Positions 10,473-19,514 of a stretch of 64,000 nt of DNA are shown here, piece by piece; position 1 is the first letter of the stretch, and every line of letters begins with the position of its first letter. The notes beneath the pieces were generated by a model that was given only the letters and a program-made list of their open reading frames with translations, did no database searches and was not told the origin of the DNA. The stretch covers positions 310,001 to 374,000 of the forward strand of contig JAGPYM010000002.1 in assembly GCA_020736575.1 (NCBI GenBank). The letters are read 5' to 3'. Position numbers and translations under genes: made by a program. Origin of the DNA: Thelonectria olida (taxonomy: Eukaryota; Ascomycota; Sordariomycetes; Hypocreales; Nectriaceae).

Positions 10473-11560
10473 CTACAACTTGCTACCCTTCTGCGCAATC
10501 TTCGCATACCCATTTGACAAGGCCACCCGTCCATCTCCCTTGATGACCGTCTCAAACACAACATCATCCACTCCCCCCTCGGATCCAACTATCCACATGC
10601 GCGTCTCCAGCTCCTCGCCAGGATAAACGACGCTCTTGAACCGAGCGCCAAACTTCTTGAACCGGGTCGGATCAGAGCCTCCAAGCTCCTTCAAGAGACC
10701 GTGGGCGGCAATGTTCCAAGTTCCCAGACCGTGCAAGATGGCGCCCTTGAAGCCCGCCCGCTTTCCGAAGGCTTCGTCGCCGTGCATCGGGTTGTAGTCG
10801 CCGCACAGGCGGTAAAGAAGAGCGACTTCTGGTGTGGTCTTGAGGGTGTGAATGGCATCGGGAGCTCGGTTTGGGGGCTTGGGTGAGGGCTTTGAAGGGC
10901 CGCGGGGGCCGTTGTAGCCACCTTGGCCGATGCCGAACGCCGTCGAGGTCATCTTGGCGTAGACGGTGTTGGTCTTGATGTCGACGAGCTCTTGTTCTGC
11001 TTCGAGAATCATGGCGCCACCTTCACGGGTTAGCAAGAGAGACTGGAGGATATGAGCCATGACATTGACACTCACCCTTGTCGTATGCACCAATGACTTT
11101 GTTGTGGATCTCAAGATCCATTCCCGCAGAACTGGTGGGAATAGTTTTGAGAATCTCAATGCCTCGCTCGCCGTCTACCGAGTTCTGTGCATCAAACGGC
11201 GGCGTGCCGGGAACGTCATCGGAGGTGCAGCGGGAGATGAAGTCAAAGACATCCTGATCCGTCTGCTTGAAGGCCAGGTTGATGGGGAAAGTTGGGAAGG
11301 TAGCGAATTTGGGATGCAGTTCATAGAGGAAATGGCGTTCATCTGACTTTGTTCCAATGGCATTGGCCTGGAGATTGTGAGCAATTGGCAACTTGGAGTA
11401 TGTAGGTAGCTATAAGACTTACAAAAAGAAGCACATCCCTGCGGTTGTAGCTGCACTTTAGAGGCGGATATTGGTATCCAGCCGCTTTGCGAAAGTCGAC
11501 ATTGTCGTATCGCCCAGAGGCGTTCTTGACGGGGATATCGCTTGGGTTCACTTTGCTCAT
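10473..11560 (-). CDS. MaoC-type 2-enoyl-CoA hydratase 2, peroxisomal
   Basis: Hot-dog-fold (R)-specific enoyl-CoA hydratase/dehydratase of 325 residues, similar to the hydratase-2 part of fungal multifunctional beta-oxidation proteins. Exons: 11423-11560, 11076-11367 and 10473-11020; introns 11368-11422 and 11021-11075, both 55 nt with GT...AG and correct phase. The N-terminal hot dog (FLYELHPKFATFPTFPI) is degenerate. The C-terminal one carries the hydratase-2 signature LYRLCGDYNPMHGDEAFGKRAG, with the Asp and His of the catalytic pair, and AILHGLGTWNIAAHG. The protein ends GSKL, a canonical PTS1, so it should be peroxisomal. No lesion is visible, in contrast with its neighbours. It may serve general lipid breakdown as well as the cluster. 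Confidence 0.9.
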
Positions 11561-11982
11561 GTTTATTATATTTCGAGAATTTGATAGTATCAATTGAGGA
11601 AATGTTCAGATTCGGCGAACGACTGTCATCTATTAATACCTGGGCTTCGTTGGGCGGCTCAATTACCCCGCCGTCGTCTATCAATTTGCCTAGGCCTGGC
11701 TATTGTGCCGAGGCCCAGATCCTGACTCTGCCTCGGACGCTGCCAAGTCCGGCCAGTTTTCCATTATACCTTGGGAATATGAGAAAGGGTCAATTGGTCT
11801 AGGTTGGATATGTCACGCCTGGGATTCGTTGGACCACACAGTAGTGAAGAATTTCCAAGGTTGGAGTTCACGGTTTCGGAGAGAGATTATACCCTCGTTT
11901 CACTCGACATATTCCATCTTTCGGGCCTGTCTTCCTGGAATCAATCAAACAATTCATTTATCTCGATATCCCAAATCTTAAA
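11561..11982. promoter_or_regulatory. Divergent promoter region, MaoC and ligase 2
   Basis: A 420-nt space between divergently transcribed MaoC and the second ligase. It must contain both promoters, but no specific element was identified by eye. Confidence 0.35.
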
Positions 11983-13092
11983 TTGCTAGATATTCTGATA
12001 GGACATTTCCTATGTCCTCGTCCGCGACGCAATCGCCTTCTGCTGAGCGTCCCCTCCCGGCGGATTGACATCCCCAAAGACCAGAACCTCACTAAACTCC
12101 TTCACTCTGACACACACAATCTTCCCGAGTCACGCCTCATTGCGGCCGATAGTCTTACAAACCGGAGCAGCACTCTGGACGAACTGCGAGATCGCGCAGA
12201 TCGCATCGCCAATGGCTTGAAACAAAAGCTCGATCCTCCAGATCAAGCAAGATGGGCCATCATTCTGCCAAACAGCGTCGAATTTCTTGAACTTTTCCAC
12301 TCCATACTGTGGACTGGAGGCGTCTTGTGTCCCATCAATTATGCGCTGAAACCCACTGAAATCGGACAACATCTTCATATCCCTGACGATGTTCTCAGTT
12401 CAGAACGATTAGAGATACCGCGCTGGTCTGACACCACTGACCGACTCGCTTCCATCCATCTATCGTCCGGAACGACTGGAAAGCCGAAAGGCGTGTGTCT
12501 TACCCATTACAACTTTGTCGCAAACGTGCATCAGCTCATTGCGCATGACGGCTCACAATTCCATCCCGCGTCCAAGACAGTGGCATTCACGCCGTGGGCT
12601 CACATCGCCATGACGACCATGCCCATGTTCCTCGGGCCATACACGGGCATGTTCCATCACGCAATGCCCTCCTACAACTTCGAGACCTTTGCCAGACTTG
12701 TCGGGTCCAACCAAGCCACGTCTTTCCAGGGCGTTCCCTCGGTCGTGCTGTCACTCGCCAAGTCGGACGCGACAGAGCGATACGACTTCTCTCGCGCGGC
12801 AATTCTCAACGTGGGCGGAGCACCTCTTAAGAAGAATGACCTAGAGAAGCTCATGGCGCGAGCTCCATGGAAAATGATCCAGGCATACGGCATGACAGCA
12901 GCTTCGGGCTCTATGGCCTACCGGCGACTTGACGAGTCTCTCCCAGACGGATCGACTGGACGTCTACTCCCGGGCATTGAGGTTCGCCTCGTCAGAGAAG
13001 GCACGGGAAACGACGCGCCTTTGGGTGGCCCTGGCGAGCTATGGCTGCGAGGACCAAACATTACCCAAGGAACGCAACGGGCAAGATATTGA
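11983..13092 (+). pseudogene. Acyl-CoA ligase (ANL family), copy 2, 3'-truncated
   Basis: Open frame of 369 residues covering the N-terminal domain of an adenylate-forming ligase. Visible: TLDELRDRADRIANGLKQ, ILPNSVEFLELFHSILWTGG, the A3 motif SSGTTGKPKGVCLTHYN near residue 163, TPWAHIAMTTMPMFLGPY, ILNVGGAPLKKNDLEKL, the A5 motif QAYGMTAASG, and GELWLRGPNITQGTQRARY at the end. The SGD/hinge motif and the whole C-terminal subdomain with the A10 lysine are missing (family length about 540-560). A stretch of roughly 30-60 residues between ALKPTEIGQH and IPDDVLSS is also short. The frame has no internal stop, so a truncated protein could be made, but half-reaction chemistry is doubtful. Not the missing half of ligase 1: the two overlap over A3 to A5 and differ in sequence. 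Confidence 0.78.
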
Positions 13093-13095
13093 GAA

Positions 13096-13698
13096 AGGAA
13101 ATGACGGAGATGAGACGGGGCTTGTGTTCACCCGACAAGAGATTCCCTGCAAAGTTATAGTATTTTTACTCAGAAGTCTACCAATTATGGACGTATCATT
13201 AGGCCTTGTTTGGCCTTGTTGATCATGACTCAGGTGTAGGGTATGTCGCCTTGATGAGGATGGCATCAAATGGTCTCTGTACCGACATCTTTCCAGAAGA
13301 ATTGACACCTTTCGTTTAATCACATAGGACGTTATTAAGGAATGTTCATTCTTGAGACGTCAACTTCCTTTTCTTGCTCTAAACTCCCTAAGAGGCGTTG
13401 GTTTACTGCGCATGTTTCTCGTACCATCTGAACTTAGTTATAACGCCATGATCTAAAAGATGCTACATAGTCCACAACAGTCCCAAGCCTTGAAACCTCC
13501 AAGCTAGAACGCCTTGTTATTCCGGGGCAAAAAAGATCGCTGCCCGGATAAAGCATAGCGAACTGAGGGGTAGCTGGCGGGTCATACGCCTTAGTCCACA
13601 GTCACGTTGAAATGACAAAAGGTCAGTCATGACTTGACTTCGTCAAGGCTATCGGAGCTGATTATTTGAATCAAACGTTCAACTCATACGAATCCATT
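13096..13698. other. Intergenic, no gene seen
   Basis: 600 nt following the truncated ligase. The missing C-terminal ligase domain was looked for and not found. No other family recognised. Confidence 0.4.
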
Positions 13699-14469
13699 AT
13701 GCCTGAAAGAATCTTGGTGGTAGCACGCATGCTCACAGTCAGCCAGACACGTAGGGATGAGGTACGTAAATTCAACCCAAAGCCAAACACTCCCTCGCTC
13801 ACATGGCCGCGAAGCTGCTCGAAAGCCTGGGGCATTTGGCAGAGATTGCCCAGAAAGACGAACCAGGCACCCTGAAATACGCTGCCCTGATCCCACGCGA
13901 GGATGACTCGAAAACAGTATATGCGGTTGAAGAGTACGTAAACGGAACAATTTCCTTCAAGGGAGCATTGGTTAATCGAGAATAGATACACTGATAAAGC
14001 GGCTTTCGACTTACACATGTCCAGCACTGGTGTCAAGGACATAAACCAGTGGTTCGCGGACGAGAAAGTCTTGGATCCAGACGACACACCCGACGTCCAC
14101 ATTCTGGAATACTTGCCCGGATTTCGCTTCGCGCGAGCAGAAGTGCTCAAGCGCCCAGACCCGCACGTCATCTTTGCCGAGCTCGACTACATTCTCGGAG
14201 GCCTTGACACATCAATCCCGTACTGGAAGGCCGTGGTAGAGACGGGCCGCGACCACGAGCCCGGAACTTTGGTGTATGGCATCCTGAAGGATACGCAAAA
14301 GGAGAACCGGCTGTGTTCGATTGAGGCCTATGAAAGCCCCGAGTACTTGAGGGATGTTCATGTGCCGAGCCAGGCTATCCATAATAGCATCGCCAACACG
14401 AAACATCTGAGAACGGGATTGAGACACCATTTCCTTCAGAAGAGGGGCGGCTTTCTTTACAAGGAATAG
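13699..14469 (+). CDS. Tandem ABM (dimeric alpha/beta barrel) domain protein
   Basis: Small protein that looks like two antibiotic-biosynthesis-monooxygenase (ABM) ferredoxin-like domains, a fold used for cofactor-free oxygenation or isomerisation. First domain: MPERILVVARM (13699), then AAKLLESLGHL and DEPGTLKYAALIPREDDSKT near 13860-13915. Second domain: VHILEYLPGFRF, VIFAELDYILGGL, EPGTLVYGILKDTQKENRL, IEAYESPEYLRDVH and FLQKRGGFLYKE, stop 14469. A clean 52-nt intron, 13934-13985 (GTACGT...AATAG), joins EE to YTDKAAFDLHMSSTG. The junction between the first exon and AAKLLES (13760-13800) needs a frame change; I could not find an intron of normal length there, so the 5' part may be damaged. 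It sits between dead ligase 2 and dead AtuA 2. Confidence 0.6.
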
Positions 14470-15067
14470 AGATAGATATAATGGAACATATCTTGAAATC
14501 GTATGTGAAATATGAGATGCAATACTCTATGCCCAGCTTCATTTCTTTGTTATCCAAGTCAAGTGTCTGCTCCAACGGGCTCGAGATCGGCGGGTCTGAT
14601 AGGTAGACTCTCGAGCCGAGCTCCCACGTAACAACCTCTGGTACCTAACTAGATGAAGCTCGGCATTACTTGAATGACACCCTCAAACTCCCAACCAAAG
14701 GTCCACAGTCATAGCTCCTTTATCCCCGACTGCAGCCACCTGGCAGCGTAGGAGATGCTCTCAATGAGGGGCGTAGCTGCGTCGAAGGAGGCGGGGTCAG
14801 ACTGAATCATTAGCGTCGACTGACATGACAGACTTGCGAGCATCAGGACTCATGATGCGCCAATGTTGCTTGCTCATGAGGGGTGAGGGCTTGCTTTTTG
14901 GAGAATCGCCGTCTTGGGCTTATGCAGAGGGCTAATCTCCGAGTGTAAGTGTGGGTGAAGTGATCCGGAGGGTGGTGTAAGCCGAGCCGCCGTCTCAAAT
15001 CCAGCATGTTCTCATACTCTTCATAGTTCCAGTTGTATCCAGACAACAAGTGCTGTTTCTTTTCGCA
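14470..15067. other. Intergenic, no gene seen
   Basis: About 600 nt between the ABM gene and AtuA copy 2; short frames only, with no recognisable product. It should carry the AtuA-2 promoter. Confidence 0.4.
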
Positions 15068-17156
15068 ATGGCTCCCTCAGGAACCAGTGATCATGCCACA
15101 AACGGCGCCAATGGCCAATTGAGCCTTGGTATCCCATCCTCGCGTCCCATCCGCATCGCAGGATGCTCTGGAGGTCAGTCACATCCATCCAACACACCAA
15201 CATGCCATCCGTATTAACAGAGAGTACCTAGGGGTCTACGATCGAAAACGCGCCATCAAAGACATGGCAAAGAACGAGGATGTCGACGTTATAACCGGAG
15301 ACTGGATGAGTGAAGCCAACATGACTCTTCGAGGCTCAGACAAGCGAGACCATCTTGCCAACCGCAAGATGACGACTGGCTCTAATCTCGTGGCTAAGGG
15401 GTATGAACCGTACTTCCTTGAAGAGCTTGAACCTGCTATTCCTTGGCTCGCGAAGAAGGGAACGAAGATCGCCGTCAATGCCGGTGCATCAGACGTCCAC
15501 GGCCTAGCAGAAGCCGTAAAGGGGCTCATCAAGAAGCACGGCGTGGATTTGAAGGTCGGCGTCGTCGACGGCGACGATGTGACTGAAGCCGTATTATATC
15601 TGTACAAGAAGGGTACGTCATAACGATTACCATACGCACTCTTCCCTGAGGCTAACAAGAACCCCAGGCGAAACCTTCCTCAACCTCCCCGCCAACAAGC
15701 GACCCCGTCTACGCCCAATGCTACCTCGGCGGCGTAGACATTGTCCTCTGTGGCCACGTCGCCGACGCATCCGTCACCATCGGCGCCGCCATGTGGTGGT
15801 GGGGATGGAACCGCGAGGACCCCATCACCAAGCTCGCGGGGGCCCTGATGGTCGGCCACATCATCGAGTGCTCGACGTACGCCACCGGTGGCTACTACTC
15901 TGGCTTCAAGGACCTGGGCGTCAATGACCTCGACATGGAGTATCCAATTGCATCGGTTGAGGAGAATGGCGAATGTGTGATTACCATGGAGCAGGGCCGA
16001 GATGGTCTCGTAACCACGGCGACTATTGCGAGTCAACTGCTCTACGAGATCCAAGGACCTCTGTATTACAACTCAGATGTCACTGCATCCATTGAAGGCG
16101 TGAACCTTGAACAGGTTGGCAAAAGCGCCGTCCGTGTCTCGGGCATCAAGGGCCTTCCCGCACCTCCAACCACCAAGGGCAAGCCAATCCGACGCTCCTA
16201 CGTCGCAAAGCCTGGGCTTTCACTAACTCTTCAACAGTTGGCATCACAGCCAAAGGCGGCTGGCAAGCCGAGTTCCACTTCTATCTCACCGGCCTGGACA
16301 TTGAAGAAAAAGCCGCCATGATCGAGTCTAGACCAAAGCCCGCATGGGCAAGTACCTCGACAAGTTCAGCTGTCTTGGGTTCATGATTGCAGGCGGCGTC
16401 CCCGAGAACCCGCAGTCGCAGGCAGAAGGCACCGTGGACCTGCACACCTTCGCCCAGACGCGCGATGAGGAGCTCCTCGAGGGCAGCAGCTTCGTCGACT
16501 CGGACCGCGGCTCGTTCGCGAGGTTCTGCATTGAGAATCTCCTGCAGTCGTACCCCGGAGGCACCATGGCTCCTGACATGCGCACGGCGGTTGGGCGGCC
16601 GTTCTTTGAGTACTGGGTGTCTCTCATGCCTCAATCCTTCGTCAAGGAGATGGCCCATCTCCCCGACGACACCGTCGGGAACATCGACCCTCCCACGAAG
16701 GTGTAAGAATTCCCTCGCGAACAGCCTTCATACGCCGAGACGAGTAACCCCGTCGATCTCGCTTCCCTGGGTCCTACGACTCGCGGCCCTCTCGGCTGGA
16801 TCGTCATGGGCCGCTCGGGCGACAAGTCCTCCAACGCCAACATGGGACTCTTTGTGCGCCACGAGGACGAATGGGACTGGTTCAGAACCATGCTGTCCAC
16901 TGCGAAGCTGCGAGAGCTCCTGGGTAAGGACGACGTTGGCCACCAGATTGACCGATCCGAGATGCCCAATATCCGGGTTGTGCACTTCTTGTTGAAGGAC
17001 CATCTAGACAGAGGTTTCAACTCGAGGTCGAGCTTTAATAGCTTGGGCAAGTACCTCTGCGAATAGACTAGGAGCAAGCATGTGGATATTCCAAACAAGT
17101 TTCTCGAGAGAGGCAAGGTTTGGGATGGATGGAATGAATTAGATATTTTGCTATGA
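15068..17156 (+). pseudogene. AtuA-family (DUF1446) protein, copy 2, full-span but broken
   Basis: Near full-length AtuA-like gene. Exon 1 from ATG 15068 ends IRIAGCSGG; a 58-nt intron (15174-15231) leads to VYDRKRAIKDMAKNEDVDVI, GDWMSEANMTL, AVNAGASDVHGLAEAV and VVDGDDVTEAVLYLYKKG. A second intron (about 15612-15667) precedes ETFLNLPANK. Then come the lesions: frame change at about 15702 (continuing SDPVYAQCYLGGV), a short deletion joining LGGV to DIVLCGHVAD, frame change near 16325-16330, TAA at 16704-16706 (PTKV-stop-EFPREQ), and TAG at 17064-17066 (KYLCE-stop-TRSKHVDIPNKFLERG). The intron at 16179-16237 has a GC donor and splits TTK from VGITAKGGWQAEFHFYL. This is a diverged paralogue of copy 1, not a recent duplicate. 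Confidence 0.85.
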
Positions 17157-17292
17157 TACAAATTAAACCTATGATTGTGATTTCGGTAGCTTGAAACAAA
17201 AGCATCAGTAGCTACAATGCCATACCTTGAATCAAGTATTCAATCTTTTAGTCGATAGTCTGTCACGACCTGGCAAGGATCAACGCCTCGTT

Positions 17293-19119
17293 TCACCTGG
17301 GAATCCAAAGACCACCATTCCCATACACCTGATCCCTCATCAGTCCCGACTCTGACCTCACGCCTGCAAGGTGGATCGGGAGCCTATCCATGCGGTTTTG
17401 AACCTTGCCCGTCACGTCGTTGAGTCGATCCGAGAAGGTTCTTTCGCCTTTCATAATCTGAATGTTCGCCCTAGCCTCTGACGGCTGCCAGGCCTCGCGT
17501 CCTAGCGTAGCCAGAGTAGTCATGACATCTTGACCGTGCTCTTGGATGATATTCTCGTCGGAAAGTCCAGGTGTGCACGGATGGATAAATCCCATCAGCA
17601 TAACCTTGAGCCGAGCATCGAAGAAGGCAACGTCTTCGAAATCATTGATGATGTGAACCGCAACCTTGTTCTTCTGCACAACATCCGGGGTGGCATTCCG
17701 TAGGGGCGCAATAGTCACAATCGCTTCGTACCAGTCGCCAGCAATGTCTTCCAGTCCCTCCTTTGGATGGATAGACGCCCAGGCTGCAAACACTCCAGAC
17801 ATGCGCATCTTGACCTCGTCCGGCACCTCTCTCAGGTTTGCAGTAGGTATGCCGAGCTCTCGAACCGAAATTCCGGTGCCTGGAACCACTCGTCCAGCAA
17901 ACTTGAGCGGGAATGGAGCTTCCGGGCCTGTATCGGGCCCAACGACGGTCAGAGGTCCATCGAGCGCTGCGCCATCAACCAAAGGATCGTATCGGCCTGC
18001 TTTCCCGTTCTTCCAACTTTCATTTACACGGTCGCTCAAACCAGAAGACTTGTATGCCGTCCGCACAGCTTTCGAAACGGTTGCGGTCGGTGCCAATTTC
18101 TTAGTACTCTTCTCAACAACCATTCCCGCAACGCCCGTGTACTTCCGGACAACCTGCTGACCGATGGTGGTGGCGACCTTGACACCAAGTTCCAACGGCA
18201 TGGTGCTGAGACTCGAACCGCGAACAGCGCTGACATCCGTAGACGTGCTGGCGATTCGGAAAACGGGGCTCCCGCAAAGTACCTTTTTGTTGTCCTCGCC
18301 TTCAGTAAGGACTAAGCGGAAATACCCATCCTGTGCCGTAGCAGGTACTCGAATAATGTGTGTCTCCCTTGCAATGTGCTTTTTGGTCCTGCCGGAGGCT
18401 TTTTTGAAGAACCTCTTCAAATCTCGCTGAATCGCCCGTTCCTCGTTGGGCGGGATGTGTTCTGGTCCAGCTTTCGAGGCTGGGGTGACATTGATCCAGT
18501 TGCCATTGGTGCCCATGAGAGCCTTGAGCGTCATTCCCATATTTCCCGAGAATCCTTTCTGTTGTAGCCATACCGTCCGGTTCGGCGGCACTAGTGCATC
18601 AGAAAGAATTGTGATGGGCACCGACGTAGCTGGTCCGCGATACCAAACCAGGGCATTAGAGTGACGGATGATGGTGAAATGCCGAGTTGACTCGGCGGGA
18701 TGACTGATGAGACCGCCAGCAAAGTACTGGGCTTCACCAAGAGCTGCCTTCCATTTCGATTGATCCTTGGGCTTTTGCTCTTGAGTAATCGTGGCCGACA
18801 GCGCAGACGAACTCTTGACACGTCTGATCTCGTGCGGGGGTGGCTGGGGACTCAACGATGACTGTCGAGGCAATGGATCAACCACAAAGGCCACGGGCAA
18901 AGTCCCGTTACCATCGACAAGTCCGGACGCTTGTCGGGGATGAGCGCCGGTGAGGTTTGTGGCTGATCTCACGGGCCGGAGCGGACGTGCCGGTTGTGGA
19001 GGCGGCGCCAGGGATAATGGCGACGGGCTGTACGATTCATATTCCGAGTTCGACTCGTACGGCGGAGGAGGTGATGACGGCGCCTGATATCTGGCCGCCC
19101 AGTCTGCCCGAGTTCCCAT
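17293..19119 (-). CDS. Riboflavin-kinase-fold protein with disordered N-terminus
   Basis: Intronless 608-residue protein. Residues 1-130 are Pro/Ser-rich and look disordered (SSPPPPYESN, repeated PQP). The middle region is unfamiliar: KWKAALGEAQYFAGGLISHP, WLQQKGFSGNMGMTLKAL, then a basic segment KRFFKKASGRTKKH. Residues about 405-530 resemble the riboflavin kinase barrel that makes FMN from riboflavin and ATP: GRVVPGTGISVRELGIPTANL contains the PTAN motif, followed by GVFAAWASI, VHIINDFEDVAFFDARLKVML and GFIHP. Where true kinases have a catalytic Glu two residues before the HI of this strand (human SMETHIM), this protein reads KVAVHII, with Ala. It may therefore be a non-catalytic relative. 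Intact, just outside the decayed cluster, convergent with AtuA 2. Confidence 0.72.
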   Translation of the reverse strand: MGTRADWAARYQAPSSPPPPYESNSEYESYSPSPLSLAPPPQPARPLRPVRSATNLTGAHPRQASGLVDGNGTLPVAFVVDPLPRQSSLSPQPPPHEIRRVKSSSALSATITQEQKPKDQSKWKAALGEAQYFAGGLISHPAESTRHFTIIRHSNALVWYRGPATSVPITILSDALVPPNRTVWLQQKGFSGNMGMTLKALMGTNGNWINVTPASKAGPEHIPPNEERAIQRDLKRFFKKASGRTKKHIARETHIIRVPATAQDGYFRLVLTEGEDNKKVLCGSPVFRIASTSTDVSAVRGSSLSTMPLELGVKVATTIGQQVVRKYTGVAGMVVEKSTKKLAPTATVSKAVRTAYKSSGLSDRVNESWKNGKAGRYDPLVDGAALDGPLTVVGPDTGPEAPFPLKFAGRVVPGTGISVRELGIPTANLREVPDEVKMRMSGVFAAWASIHPKEGLEDIAGDWYEAIVTIAPLRNATPDVVQKNKVAVHIINDFEDVAFFDARLKVMLMGFIHPCTPGLSDENIIQEHGQDVMTTLATLGREAWQPSEARANIQIMKGERTFSDRLNDVTGKVQNRMDRLPIHLAGVRSESGLMRDQVYGNGGLWIPR

Positions 19120-19514
19120 GTTGGCTTATCGATTGAGAGGGGTGGATTTGTTACACCTCCATCTTGATGAAGCTGTCAAGAAGTCTTCAAAAATCTGTTG
19201 AGGGAGGCCGCCGCCAAGGGGTGAGGAGAGCGACTCACCGGTTCGTAAATGAGATGTCCCTGGCCAAGAAAAAGTGGCACCGTGTATTCAGGGGTCGCCA
19301 CCCGAACACACTGTACGAGGTGCGAGATGAGGTGGCCTCGATGGATGATAATGAATCCGCGTATTCATTCGTCACTTTTCAGTCTTATTCGAAAGGATTG
19401 TGAATTTCGTTGTTGGTGTATTCATTAATCATCTCTATTGATATGAACTGGCCCGTTACTTCTGGTATTGTGACGTGAGATTCGTGGTTCAACTACCCAA
19501 TCGATCCAACGTCC
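19120..19514. other. Intergenic; possible tiny ORF
   Basis: Upstream of the riboflavin-kinase-fold gene and downstream of the aminopeptidase gene. It contains a 79-codon plus-strand frame (19164-19403) with a basic N-terminus and EVRDEVASMDDNESAYSF near the end. There is no recognised family; I do not call it a gene. Confidence 0.3.

Noticed and set aside
11983..13092. Ligase 2 and ligase 1 as two pieces of one split gene
   Set aside because: They overlap over the SSGT-x-GKPKG to YGM-(S/T) region with clearly different sequences, so they are separate genes.
208..17156. Heavy repeat-induced point mutation as the sole cause of decay
   Set aside because: GC content stays ordinary and many lesions are indels or deletions, which RIP does not make.
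19164..19403. 79-codon frame upstream of the riboflavin-kinase-fold gene
   Set aside because: Protein-like but short, with no homology I can name; kept only as a remark on the gap.
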